Shown here one piece after another: positions 11,561 through 22,746 of a stretch of 64,000 nucleotides of DNA. Under the pieces are notes generated by a model. That model ran no database searches, was not told where the DNA came from, and worked only from the letters and a program-made list of their open reading frames with translations. The position numbers and the translations under genes were made by a program. How positions within the stretch are numbered: position 1 is the stretch's first letter; every line of letters starts with the position of its first letter. Source of the DNA: Notolepis coatsorum (taxonomy: Eukaryota > Chordata > Actinopteri > Aulopiformes > Paralepididae); the NCBI GenBank assembly GCA_963971535.1, contig OZ020586.1, positions 78,596,412 to 78,660,411 on the forward strand, read 5' to 3'.

Positions 11561-12110
11561 CCCCAGAAAAGTGTGGATTATGTATTTCCAGCACCCAACG
11601 CTGAATCAATAAACAAGATCGATATTTTGAATGGCGATCAGGAATTGGAATAATCTTTTTGGATAACATCTGATCTGAGGTAAGGAATCTATTTTACCAG
11701 TCTTGGGATAATCAGAGCTTTTTTCACAGATATATCAACGTGTCCCATATGTGTGTGTGTGTGTCTGTGTGTGCCGCTGATCAGGAAATGAGAGAATAGA
11801 TATTTCAGCCCGCTTCTATAGCGTGCATAAGTACACATATACTATCGATAATCTAGCGTTTATTTGAAAACGATTCATAAATAGGCCGAAAAATGACAAC
11901 GTTTTTGTGTATGCCAGAATATTCCAGTAAATGCAGTTTATCACGGAATCTTTATATTTTCCTGAAAAACTAGGGCTTTTCAAAATGCTATAAAACGGAA
12001 ATGAACCGATTAAAAAACAATCCTTTTCGACAATGTTGCCTGCAAACAAGTCATTGATAAGCGACGGGCAGATTAGACACATAGCCATAATTTAAGACAG
12101 AGATTATGCG
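11561..12110 (+). mobile_element. piggyBac-like relic, plus strand
   Basis: 'ggcgatcaggaattggaata' followed by 'ttttggataacatctgatct' and 'gaggtaaggaat' matches, inverted, 26,650-26,740. The downstream part, 'cttttcaaaatgctataaaa' to 'taagcgacgggcaga', matches inverted 26,270-26,390. It carries the conserved splice-donor-like 'gaggtaagga'. The ends are missing or diverged. A short GT run lies at 11,750-11,770. Confidence 0.6.
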
Positions 12111-12186
12111 TTCACAACGCTATCATTGAAGTGGGTGCTGGCATTTAACCACGTTTTACCATGTTCACCAGTGGTAATCAAAGTGT

Positions 12187-12813
12187 AAAGGAACATGCCA
12201 ACATTTTGGGAAATTAGCTTACCGTCTTCTCCAGAGAGAGACAAGAAGATAGATGCGAGTTTCCTCTCTGTGCGTTCATTACAAAGCTATTTGGCTGCAC
12301 GTTAGCCTAGCTTAGCACAATGAATGGAAGCGGACAGTGCCGGTTAGCCTTCGGGAGAGGTGTTAGTTAGACAATGCCTAGGCTAACTGGCACTGTCCGC
12401 TTCCATTCACACAAACACATTACAGGTCACTTTAAAGAAAAGAAAAAAACATAACTATGTTTTTGTATAGTATAGTTTAGTCATATATAGTGTATATTGT
12501 ATAGTAGTGTATATAGGACTCATTACCTTTTAATTCGTAAGCTTAGCATTGTATTGTATCTTAGTACTTTTTATCATGTCTATTTTATTATCTATTCTAT
12601 TCTATTATTATTTGTATTTTTGGACAATCAAGGTGGGCATGGCCACCATGTATGTATGTGACGAATAAACCTCTTGAATCTTGCTCAGCTTGGCTAACGC
12701 GCAGCCAGATACTGTAGCTTTCTACTGAACACACAGAGAGGAAACCGGTATCTATCTTCCTGTCTCTCTGGAGAAGACGGTAAGCTAATTTTCCCAAATG
12801 TTGGCGTGTTCTC
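12187..12813. mobile_element. Fold-back MITE family B with nested LINE tail
   Basis: The left arm 'gaacatgccaacattttggg' then 'aagcttaccgtcttctccag'-type sequence is repeated inverted at the right ('ggagaagacggtaagctaat', 'cccaaatgttggcgtgttct'). The central hairpin is 'atggaagcggacagtgccgg' against its complement near 12,390. A stretch at ~12,413-12,690 ending 'aataaacctcttgaatcttg' is a LINE-type 3' tail inserted in the right half. The right arm contains the left breakpoint (12,751) of the large tandem duplication. Confidence 0.75.
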
Positions 12814-13216
12814 CAATGAGAGAATGTGACTATTCTGATCATAGTTTTAATTTCACCGTTCTCATCTCACCTACAGTATAGACTGCTATGGGATTCTGGA
12901 CTTAATATTATCCACAATCTTCTCAGATGGGGGTCCCCAAGACGAGTCTCAAAACGGGGCATGTCCAGTGTCCACGGCACGACCTATCGATCCGAGGTCC
13001 TCGCCACCAAAAGAAGTTTTGAGAACCACTGCTCTAGAGATGATGATTAAAGATGCAGTCTGTGATTCAAATGTAAACAAGTGGACCACTGGAAACAAAT
13101 GCGTGTGATTTGAAGAGTTTCATTGTTTAATGGATGGATACAAAGTGGTGCAGGAGTAAACGACCCACTGTGATTAGTATGTCTTCCCAAAGTGTGTAAA
13201 TCACTGGCAAATAGAT

Positions 13217-13290
13217 CAATCAGGGTAGGTGGACCAATCAGGCTACAGGAGGGTAGGTGGACCAATCAGGCTACAGGAGGGTAGGCAGAT
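13217..13290 (+). repeat. Short direct repeat, ~31 bp x 2-3
   Basis: 'gggtaggtggaccaatcagg' then 'ctacagga' occurs twice in tandem plus a partial third copy. It is repeated in unit 2 at ~16,195-16,268. Confidence 0.8.
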
Positions 13291-13294
13291 CAGG

Positions 13295-13640
13295 GGTGAC
13301 AGTGGCTCAGGAGGTAGAGTGGTCGTCTGGTAATTGGAAGGTTCCTGGTTCGATTCCGGCAGCATGTCGAAGTGTCCTTGAGCTGCTGTCGCTGAGTGGG
13401 TCGGCACCTTGCATGGTCACCTCTGCCGTCTGTGAGTGAATGTGAGTGAATTGTACATAACTGTACAGCCCCGGCCTATGTGTTATAATTATATTCTATT
13501 GTGCTTCTATTAAAATTTTGTTTATAGTGTCCATCTTATTCTACCTTCTATTTTATTCTACCGTAATTGTCTGTCCGTTAATGTTGCACCAAGCGACCAA
13601 ATAAAATTCCTTGTATGTGTAAACTACTTGGCAATAAAGA
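13295..13640 (+). mobile_element. tRNA-type SINE D, unit 1
   Basis: The head 'ggtgacagtggctcaggagg' then 'tagagtggtcgtctggtaat' resembles a tRNA A-box region, and 'ggttcgattcc' is a canonical pol III B box. The tail ends in 'aataaaattcc' and 'caataaagacctttctgatt'. A related head occurs at 47,301. It is duplicated at 16,273 as part of the tandem unit, not as a separate insertion. Confidence 0.7.
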
Positions 13641-14352
13641 CCTTTCTGATTCTGATTAACCTTTGAACCCCTGGGTGACAGGAAAACAAGGATAAGGTAT
13701 GGTGGACAGTTGGTTCCCAGCTGTATATGTTCCGCTACGCTCGACGCGGGTGACTTCTAGGTGATTTTATTTTACCTACTCAGAAGCATTTTATATTACC
13801 TAAACATAAAATCCAGGCCACTTATTTGTCAAACACTTAACTCGGAAGTTGTTGAAATGATCCAATTTCAATGGAGAATCGGTTAATGGGGGCTGACATC
13901 TTGATTAGAACGTACATGTCTTTCTTTTTATTTAAAAATGTTCACTCCAAGTCTCATTCGATTCATCACTGCTTACAAACTCACCGTGTTCGAGCCAATC
14001 AGAAATACCAACTGAGTCACGTGACTAAGTTGCCCCCTACCTGCGCTAAAAGAATACAACGGGGCTCTATGGAGAAACCATGACACTACCCTGACTAAAA
14101 GTAGTTTCAAACGGAAACGTCTGGATGTCATTTTGCCAAATCAGCATGGCTGTGAGTGCGAGTCTTTCACCTCTTACATAATCTAGCTTTGGCATGGATT
14201 GATTGATTGAACAAATGCAAATATATTGTAGTTTGCCCCGTTGTTCTGTTCTGACCAGGATTACGCGTGCGCACATTGAATCTGACGTGTACAGCGAACA
14301 GGTCTATATAGTATGAAGTTAACGTTTACTGGAGGATATTGTGGCAGACAGA

Positions 14353-15715
14353 GGCACAGCTTGGGCTGTTCTTCCTGTAACGTCACGTCATCCATCTTAA
14401 AGGGGTATTCAGCTACACTGCAGCTGTTCTTCCTGTAACGTCATCCATCTTAAAGGGGTATTCAGCTACACTGCAGCTGTTCTTCCTGTACCGTCATCCA
14501 TCTTAAAGGGGTATTCAGCTACACTGCAGCTGTTCTTCCTGTAACGTCATCCATCTTAAAGGGGTATTCAGCTACACTGCAGCTGTTCTTCCTGTAACGT
14601 CATCCATCTTAAAGGGGTATTCAGCTACACTGCAGCTGTTCTTCCTGTAACGTCATCCATCTTAAAGGGGTATTCAGCTACACTGCAGCTGTTCTTCCTG
14701 TAACGTCATCCATCTTAAAGGGGTATTCAGCTACACTGCAGCTGTTCTTCCTGTAACGTCATCCATCTTAAAGGGGTATTCAGCTACACTGCAGCTGTTC
14801 TTCCTGTAACGTCATCCATCTTAAAGGGGTATTCAGCTACACTGCAGCTGTTCTTCCTGTAACGTCATCCATCTTAAAGGGGTATTCAGCTACACTGCAG
14901 CTGTTCTTCCTGTAACGTCATCCATTTTAAAGGGGTATTCAGCTACACTGCAGCTGTTCTTCCTGTAACGTCATCCATCTTAAAGGGGTATTCAGCTACA
15001 CTGCAGCTGTTCTTCCTGTAACGTCATCCATTTTAAAGGGGTATTCAGCTACACTGCAGCTGTTCTTCCTGTACCGTCATCCATCTTAAAGGGGTATTCA
15101 GCTACACTGCAGCTGTTCTTCCTGTAACGTCATCCATCTTAAAGGGGTATTCAGCTACACTGCAGCTGTTCTTCCTGTAACGTCATCCATCTTAAAGGGG
15201 TATTCAGCTACACTGCAGCTGTTCTTCCTGTAACGTCATCCATTTTAAAGGGGTATTCAGCTACACTGCAGCTGTTCTTCCTGTAACGTCATCCATCTTA
15301 AAGGGGTATTCAGCTACACTGCAGCTGTTCTTCCTGTAACGTCATCCATTTTAAAGGGGTATTCAGCTACACTGCAGCTGTTCTTCCTGTAACGTCATCC
15401 ATCTTAAAGGGGTATTCAGCTACACTGCAGCTGTTCTTCCTGTAACGTCATCCATCTTAAAGGGGTATTCAGCTACACTGCAGCTGTTCTTCCTGTAACG
15501 TCATCCATTTTAAAGGGGTATTCAGCTACACTGCAGCTGTTCTTCCTGTAACGTCATCCATCTTAAAGGGGTATTCAGCTACACTGCAGCTGTTCTTCCT
15601 GTAACGTCATCCATTTTAAAGGGGTATTCAGCTACACTACAGCTGTTCTTCCTGTAACGTCACGTCATCTATCTTAAAGGGGTATTCAGCTACACTACAG
15701 CCTGCCATCTTGAAA
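14353..15715 (+). repeat. 53-bp satellite array 1 (~25 copies)
   Basis: Head-to-tail units run 'cagctgttcttcctgtaacg' then 'tcatccatcttaaaggggta' then 'ttcagctacactg'. Units vary mainly at catcttaa/cattttaa and gtaacg/gtaccg. The first and last units carry an extra 'tcacg', so array ends are distinguishable from the middle. Confidence 0.95.
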
Positions 15716-16272
15716 AAAGACCAGCAAATCTATCTTCCTGTCTCTCTGGAGAAGACGGTAAGCTAATTTTCCCAAATGTTGGCGTGTTCTCCAATGAGAG
15801 AATGTGACTATTCTGATCATAGTTTTAATTTCACCGTTCTCATCTCACCTACAGTATAGACTGCTATGGGATTCTGGACTTAATATTATCCACAATCTTC
15901 TCAGATGGGGGTCCCCAAGACGAGTCTCAAAACGGGGCATGTCCAGTGTCCACGGCACGACCTATCGATCCGAGGTCCTCGCCACCAAAAGAAGTTTTGA
16001 GAACCACTGCTCTAGAGATGATGATTAAAGATGCAGTCTGTGATTCAAATGTAAACAAGTGGACCACTGGAAACAAATGCGTGTGATTTGAAGAGTTTCA
16101 TTGTTTAATGGATGGATACAAAGTGGTGCAGGAGTAAACGACCCACTGTGATTAGTATGTCTTCCCAAAGTGTGTAAATCACTGGCAAATAGATCAATCA
16201 GGGTAGGTGGACCAATCAGGCTACAGGAGGGTAGGTGGACCAATCAGGCTACAGGAGGGTAGGCAGATCAGG

Positions 16273-16618
16273 GGTGACAGTGGCTCAGGAGGTAGAGTGG
16301 TCGTCTGGTAATTGGAAGGTTCCTGGTTCGATTCCGGCAGCATGTCGAAGTGTCCTTGAGCTGCTGTCGCTGAGTGGGTCGGCACCTTGCATGGTCACCT
16401 CTGCCGTCTGTGAGTGAATGTGAGTGAATTGTACATAACTGTACAGCCCCGGCCTATGTGTTATAATTATATTCTATTGTGCTTCTATTAAAATTTTGTT
16501 TATAGTGTCCATCTTATTCTACCTTCTATTTTATTCTACCGTAATTGTCTGTCCGTTAATGTTGCACCAAGCGACCAAATAAAATTCCTTGTATGTGTAA
16601 ACTACTTGGCAATAAAGA
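16273..16618 (+). mobile_element. tRNA-type SINE D, unit 2
   Basis: Duplicate of the SINE at 13,295-13,640, with the same B box 'ggttcgattcc' and tail. It is present because the whole unit was duplicated. Confidence 0.7.
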
Positions 16619-17330
16619 CCTTTCTGATTCTGATTAACCTTTGAACCCCTGGGTGACAGGAAAACAAGGATAAGGTATGGTGGACAGTTGGTTCCCAGCT
16701 GTATATGTTCCGCTACGCTCGACGCGGGTGACTTCTAGGTGATTTTATTTTACCTACTCAGAAGCATTTTATATTACCTAAACATAAAATCCAGGCCACT
16801 TATTTGTCAAACACTTAACTCGGAAGTTGTTGAAATGATCCAATTTCAATGGAGAATCGGTTAATGGGGGCTGACATCTTGATTAGAACGTACATTTCTT
16901 TCTTTTTATTTAAAAATGTTCACTCCAAGTCTCATTCGATTCATCACTGCTTACAAACTCACCGTGTTCGAGCCAATCAGAAATACCAACTGAGTCACGT
17001 GACTAAGTTGCCCCCTACCTGCGCTAAAAGAATACAACGGGGCTCTATGGAGAAACCATGACACTACCCTGACTAAAAGTAGTTTCAAACGGAAACGTCT
17101 GGATGTCATTTTGCCAAATCAGCATGGCTGTGAGTGCGAGTCTTTCACCTCTTACATAATCTAGCTTTGGCATGGATTGATTGATTGAACAAATGCAAAT
17201 ATATTGTAGTTTGCCCCGTTGTTCTGTTCTGACCAGGATTACGCGTGCGCACATTGAATCTGACGTGTACAGCGAACAGGTCTATATAGTATGAAGTTAA
17301 CGTTTACTGGAGGATATTGTGGCAGACAGA

Positions 17331-18427
17331 GGCACAGCTTGGGCTGTTCTTCCTGTAACGTCACGTCATCCATCTTAAAGGGGTATTCAGCTACACTGCA
17401 GCTGTTCTTCCTGTAACGTCATCCATCTTAAAGGGGTATTCAGCTACACTGCAGCTGTTCTTCCTGTACCGTCATCCATCTTAAAGGGGTATTCAGCTAC
17501 ACTGCAGCTGTTCTTCCTGTAACGTCATCCATCTTAAAGGGGTATTCAGCTACACTGCAGCTGTTCTTCCTGTAACGTCATCCATCTTAAAGGGGTATTC
17601 AGCTACACTGCAGCTGTTCTTCCTGTAACGTCATCCATCTTAAAGGGGTATTCAGCTACACTGCAGCTGTTCTTCCTGTAACGTCATCCATCTTAAAGGG
17701 GTATTCAGCTACACTGCAGCTGTTCTTCCTGTAACGTCATCCATCTTAAAGGGGTATTCAGCTACACTGCAGCTGTTCTTCCTGTACCGTCATCCATCTT
17801 AAAGGGGTATTCAGCTACACTGCAGCTGTTCTTCCTGTAACGTCATCCATCTTAAAGGGGTATTCAGCTACACTGCAGCTGTTCTTCCTGTAACGTCATC
17901 CATCTTAAAGGGGTATTCAGCTACACTGCAGCTGTTCTTCCTGTAACGTCATCCATTTTAAAGGGGTATTCAGCTACACTGCAGCTGTTCTTCCTGTAAC
18001 GTCATCCATCTTAAAGGGGTATTCAGCTACACTGCAGCTGTTCTTCCTGTAACGTCATCCATTTTAAAGGGGTATTCAGCTACACTGCAGCTGTTCTTCC
18101 TGTAACGTCATCCATCTTAAAGGGGTATTCAGCTACACTGCAGCTGTTCTTCCTGTAACGTCATCCATCTTAAAGGGGTATTCAGCTACACTGCAGCTGT
18201 TCTTCCTGTAACGTCATCCATTTTAAAGGGGTATTCAGCTACACTGCAGCTGTTCTTCCTGTAACGTCATCCATCTTAAAGGGGTATTCAGCTACACTGC
18301 AGCTGTTCTTCCTGTAACGTCATCCATTTTAAAGGGGTATTCAGCTACACTACAGCTGTTCTTCCTGTAACGTCACGTCATCTATCTTAAAGGGGTATTC
18401 AGCTACACTACAGCCTGCCATCTTGAA
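17331..18427 (+). repeat. 53-bp satellite array 2 (~20 copies)
   Basis: Same unit as 14,353-15,715, including the distinctive first and last copies. Copy-number loss relative to array 1 accounts for the length difference between the two duplication units. Confidence 0.95.
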
Positions 18428-18440
18428 AAAAGACCAGCAA

Positions 18441-18912
18441 TACATGGTTTGATTGCCACGCCCCCTTTGGCAACTCGGGGAATAAACAGGGATTAGATGG
18501 TGTTTGTTCATGGCCAGAAATTTGTCATTACCTCTTAGTTTTAGGTCACTTCATAAGTGTAATATTTAATGTCCAGGTAGGGAAATCAGGAAATATCCTA
18601 CAGCTGACTGGGGAAATAGACCTGAAAACGGATCAAACTTAACTTTTCACAATGGTGTGAACGCTCAATGGTGGCCACTGGCCAGTGATGCAAAGTAATT
18701 GCTTGACTTAACATGATGCACTAACAAAACAAACGTTTCAAACAATGTAAGTGTTCTGCAGACAGTTCTTATACAGGCCAAATACAATGGCGGTCAATAG
18801 GAACAGTGTCTGCGTTTACCCCAAAAGTAGTTGCGTCTGCAAAAGAAATATATATATATATAAAAAGCCAAAGTAAAGCCGGTGTGGAGTATGTGCAGAA
18901 GTCCAAACGCAT
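18441..18912. other. Spacer, nothing recognised
   Basis: No exon-like block. A short TA run lies at 18,850-18,862. Confidence 0.35.
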
Positions 18913-18913
18913 T

Positions 18914-19031
18914 AACCCTTTCACTACCACACTACAGAAGGTTAACCTTTCACTACAACACTAGACGGTTAACCGTCTGTAGTGTGGTAGTGAAAGGGTT
19001 AACCTTCTGTAGTGTGGTAGTGAAAGGGTTA
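18914..19031. mobile_element. Self-nested TTAA palindrome (piggyBac-type MITE)
   Basis: 'ttaaccctttcactaccaca' occurs at the left. Its inverse 'tgtggtagtgaaagggttaa' occurs twice on the right, at two successive TTAA sites, and 'ctacagaaggttaacctttc' reads inward on the left. The pattern fits a short TTAA element inserted into another copy of itself. A single 31-bp arm also lies at 24,763-24,793. Confidence 0.65.
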
Positions 19032-20040
19032 ACTACACACCCACGGCCCAAAGGGTGACGCCCAGAAATGTCCCAAACAAACACAGCAAAACAAGAAACT
19101 ACAGGCAGAGGGAGGGGACTCTGCAGACGAAGACACCGCCACACACTTCTAGTGGGTCATAAGTGATGATTGAGAGGGATTATTTATGCATGAGTCTATA
19201 CATTGTTTTTTCTTTTTTTTTGGGAAAATGTTACGTATTGTGCCTTTAAATGCAGCAATGCCAATATAAAAACATGAGATGTTAAAGAGAACCCCCCCCC
19301 CCCAAAAGAAACACAAATATTTAATGTTCTATCTCTTCCAGAGAGTGAAAAAAATACTCTAATCTTTTACAATGTACATCATTGTATACGTCTGTTGAAA
19401 ATAAATACAAAATATTAAGATAATTTCAAAATATAATATCACATATATTTACGAGTACTTCCATAGCCTGTTCTGTTCTAATGTAGCTTAGCAGAAGAAA
19501 CAAGTGTTTTTGTTTTTACCATCATTCTTTCCTGGAGGTGTGTTTTCAACAGGAGAAAACTCACTAAAGACAAAACATTGCTCTTCACCATAAATATGAC
19601 CATATGGCACAACCGTAGGTTCACGCTCAAAATGACGGGGATGCACGCCTTGTTAAAACAATTACTGTAACCTAATTATTCGAGCCCGTTTCCACTCTTA
19701 ACAGTTAAATGTGTTTCCAGTCATCGTTTCAAGCGTGAATCCATGGTTTGGCTATGTTTGTTTTTTCTTACAATGAAAACGATTCATATACTGTACACAT
19801 GCAAGCGGTTTAAGCCTTTAACTGGCACTCGAATCTTAGGGATCATAGTATTGTTTTTCCTCACCAGGTACTGTACTTGTCACAATATGGGGAAGGAGTT
19901 CTGGAAGAATGTTCTCTGTGACCCTCTGGTGAGAATTGTATAAGAATTATCACTTGTTATTTCAATAAGAATCATCAGGATATGCGTTGACTGTCAGGTC
20001 TGGAAAGTCCAAGATCAGATTTAGCTCACAACTGTGATCC
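19032..20040. other. AT-rich spacer, nothing recognised
   Basis: Contains a C run (19,291-19,302) and AT-rich tracts. No gene or repeat family was identified. Confidence 0.35.
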
Positions 20041-20044
20041 TATG

Positions 20045-20490
20045 AACCAGACCACATCCATAGAAAATCATGGGTCACCACATGCATAGAAACACGTCCG
20101 TCACTAAATTCATAGAAACCCATGGATCACTGCATGCATAGAAACCCATGTGTCACCACATGCATAGAAACACGTCTGTCACTAAATCCATAGAAACCCA
20201 TGAATCCAAGTCATTATTATTATTATTATTATTATGTGTCACCACATCCATAGAAACTCATGTGTCACCACATACATAGAAACTCATGTGTCACCACATC
20301 CATAGAAACTCATGTGTCACCACATCCATAGAAACTCATGGGTCACCACATCCATAGAAACCCATGTGTGACCACATCCATAGAAACCCATGTGTCACCA
20401 CATCCATAGCAACCCATGTGTCACCACATCCATAGAAACTCATGTGTCACCACATCCATAGAAACTCATGTGTCACCACATCCATAGAAA
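20045..20490 (+). repeat. 26-bp minisatellite
   Basis: Tandem units of 'tagaaactcatgtgtcacca' plus 'catcca', the left half more diverged, with a (TTA)n run at 20,214-20,236. It lies downstream of crtc2 and is not coding. Confidence 0.9.
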
Positions 20491-21150
20491 CCCAGGAAAG
20501 AGATACCAGGAAAGAGAGAAAAAATATGGGATATGAAATTAGGTTGATGTTTTACAATCTTGGAGAGCTGTGGGCTTCTATGTAGAGTAGTAAAATGATT
20601 GCGGCTAATGTTCATTTTCACCAGAGGCTATGGCCGTAGAGAAGACTCTTCCAGAACCTGAGAGGACCGGCACTGCAGAACTCTCTTGGTACCCAAGTTG
20701 ATGGAAATACAATTAGTTAGCATAGCGAACATTCCTCACTGAAACCAATGGCTACTGCTAGCCACACACAAGCTTATTAGCTTCCACACAACAATGTAAC
20801 AAGCTGTTTCTAGTGTAGCTGAAGGCCATGTGATACATTTATTTCCCCCATAATGTGACCAGTGATCACACATGATCAGTGTATGGTGAAAATAAACCAA
20901 AACAAAGCAAAAAAACAAACAAACAACAAAAACATTCAGAGTATCAAGCTCTTACATTAAGAGAACCAAGGCTCATTGTGAACTGATATGGCACTTAAGT
21001 CCATTCTATATATATTTTTTGCAATAGCATAAAAAGATTACGTGTTGAAGTTTTGAAGCCATTTATAGCCTTTAGCTCAATGGGAGAAGGGAAGATGCTC
21101 CACTACACTAGGCTACTATGTGAACCAAAACACACACTCATACTATAACC
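20491..21150. other. Spacer, nothing recognised
   Basis: No supported gene. 'gctagccacacac' and A-rich tracts only. Confidence 0.3.
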
Positions 21151-21345
21151 ATGTCTCAATTCAGGGGTTGTAGCCTTCGAAGGCTGCATTTGAAGACTGT
21201 ATGCGATGCAACCAAGGCTGTCCCAATGCCAAGGCTCCTTCAAATGCAGCCTTCTTCTCGGAGGGATCCTCCGGGACAGCCAAGTAACCCAGAATGCATT
21301 TCACACCAACGGGCAGACCGACGCAGTTTTAACGTCACGACCTAG
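21150..21345. mobile_element. Probable MITE fragment with imperfect inverted arms
   Basis: 'gccttcgaaggctgcatttg' and the downstream 'caaatgcagccttcttctcg' are inverted, a layout common in fish hAT-type MITEs. Outer ends are not clear. Confidence 0.4.
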
Positions 21346-21797
21346 GACCGTTACTATACAGTTTTAATTTTTAAGGAGAGGTCAGTTCGTCCAAATAATG
21401 CCAGTTTGGAAATTAGCTCCAACATTTTCAGAGGACTGCGACAGGACTGGGGTTGACACCCAGTTTAACTGGGAATCCCCGTTCAATGTGAGGTTTAACT
21501 ATCGTCATCCTGCTATATGCCTTTATCTGTCATTTATCAGTCTCCCCAGTTAGTAGCTAAATTAATAAACGTAGTGTAAGTGGCAATAATCAACTAATCT
21601 GGATAAAATCATTGCTTTATCCGTCTGATTCAGATGATGCTATCCGCCAGATATGGCCCCTGAATTAAGACGCAGCTTAAAAATTGTCAAACCAGTGAAA
21701 ATGTAAAACAACACCTGTGTATTGTATTAAACACCACCTGGACGTCCAGTAAAAAGGTTGTCTTGTTCTAAAAGGAAACTCGTGTAACAGGCTTTTC

Positions 21798-22075
21798 TTT
21801 AAAGGTAGAATCTGTAATGTCATCAAACAGCGACCTCTAGGCAAAAGAGCCCCACTTTCTTGTTTTGGTCTGACGTATGGATGTGCTACTGTGCATTTCT
21901 CCAGACCTCTCTTGGTAGAGCCTGAGGTGTGGCCAGCAGTAGCAACCCCTCCCCATCCCCACTGAAATCCAACCCAAATATCACACAAAAAAAAAAATTT
22001 AAACAAAGCGCACTACCAAGCGGGGCTCTTTGGCCTAGAGGTCGCTGTTTGACAGCATTACAGATTATACCTTTA
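21798..22075. mobile_element. TIR MITE C (278 bp)
   Basis: The left end 'tttaaaggtagaatctgtaa' then 'cagcgacctctaggcaaaag' is mirrored at the right by 'ctttggcctagaggtcgctg' and 'cattacagattataccttta'. There is no coding content. A related half-end occurs near 35,760. Confidence 0.8.
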
Positions 22076-22555
22076 AGCAATCATCTATCTACTAGGTGCA
22101 AACATCATCAACAGGCATTCATAGATTCTACATATTATATAAAAAAAAAAAAAAAAGCATTCCAATACAATTTTTTAAAGTGCCCGCGAAATGGCGTTCA
22201 GAATATGTTTTGCTTTCCCGTGATGTGATTTGAAGTGTTTAAAGATGAAAGGGCTGGCAGGACTCGACAGGATACAATCTGAACACTGACCAAAGACGTT
22301 AGCCTTCAGGACCAAGAGGAAGAAAGATGTATTTGCTCAGAGGCAGGAGCTTTGGATTATTCTAAAACTAACGAGGACATTTTAATTTAATTGAATTGTT
22401 TTGAATTTATTTTATTTACAGTCCTCAGAGCAGTGATGGATCGGCGACAACGTTTAGACACTTTCCAGGAAGAGACATGAATGGAATTTGTGTTCACGTG
22501 AATGAATGGTTCTGGCAGGACACGCTATAAGTCACGCATGGAACTGTGGCGCCTT
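22076..22555. other. Spacer, nothing recognised
   Basis: A 17-bp A run at 22,140-22,157; no gene or repeat match. Confidence 0.3.
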
Positions 22556-22746
22556 TAAAGGAACACGCTGCACATTAGCCTAGCTTAGCGGACAGTGCCG
22601 CTTCCATTCATTGTGCTAAGCTAGGCTAACATGCAGCCAGGTAGCTTTCTACTGAACGCACAGAGAGGAAACTAGCATCTATCTTCTTGTCTCTCTCTGG
22701 AGAAGACGGTAAGCTAATTTCCCAAAATGTTGGCGTGCGTTCCTTT
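22556..22746. mobile_element. Fold-back MITE family B
   Basis: Central inverted arms 'attagcctagcttagc' and 'gctaagctaggctaa' flank 'ggacagtgccgcttccattc'. The right arm is the family's 'ggagaagacggtaagctaat' and 'aaatgttggcgtg'. The left arm is shortened. Confidence 0.7.

Larger units (their letters stand above)
12751..15728. repeat. Large tandem duplication, unit 1 (2,978 bp)
   Basis: The block from 'tctatcttcctgtctctctg' to 'gaccagcaaa' recurs head-to-tail at 15,729-18,440, with an offset of 2,978 bp over the non-satellite part. Where I compared them, the copies are nearly identical; one visible change is gtacatgtc (13,912-13,920) versus gtacatttc. Each unit holds a tRNA-type SINE, ~1 kb of unremarkable DNA and a 53-bp satellite array. 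No convincing gene was found inside; the paired short ORFs are simply duplicated. Confidence 0.92.
15729..18440. repeat. Large tandem duplication, unit 2 (2,712 bp)
   Basis: Second copy of 12,751-15,728. It is 266 bp shorter, which matches about five fewer 53-bp satellite units. It ends at 'agaccagcaa' and then unrelated sequence (tacatggtttg) follows. The inner junction at 15,728/15,729 joins the unit's right end to the MITE arm at its left end. Confidence 0.92.

Noticed and set aside
11308-11653. Overlapping plus-strand ORFs of 69 and 102 codons
   Set aside because: No splice links, no motifs, and the 3' part is piggyBac-like relic sequence.
13295-13640. tRNA-like segments here and at 16,273, 37,048, 47,300 and in SINE A copies, considered as tRNA genes
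   Set aside because: They have B boxes but no complete cloverleaf or anticodon arm that I could fold, and each is followed by a SINE body and tail.
14353-18427. Regular 53-bp arrays considered as CRISPR-like
   Set aside because: There are no unique spacers; the whole unit repeats, and the context is a vertebrate genome.
20045-20490. 26-bp repeats considered as CRISPR-like
   Set aside because: Contiguous tandem units without spacers; a minisatellite.
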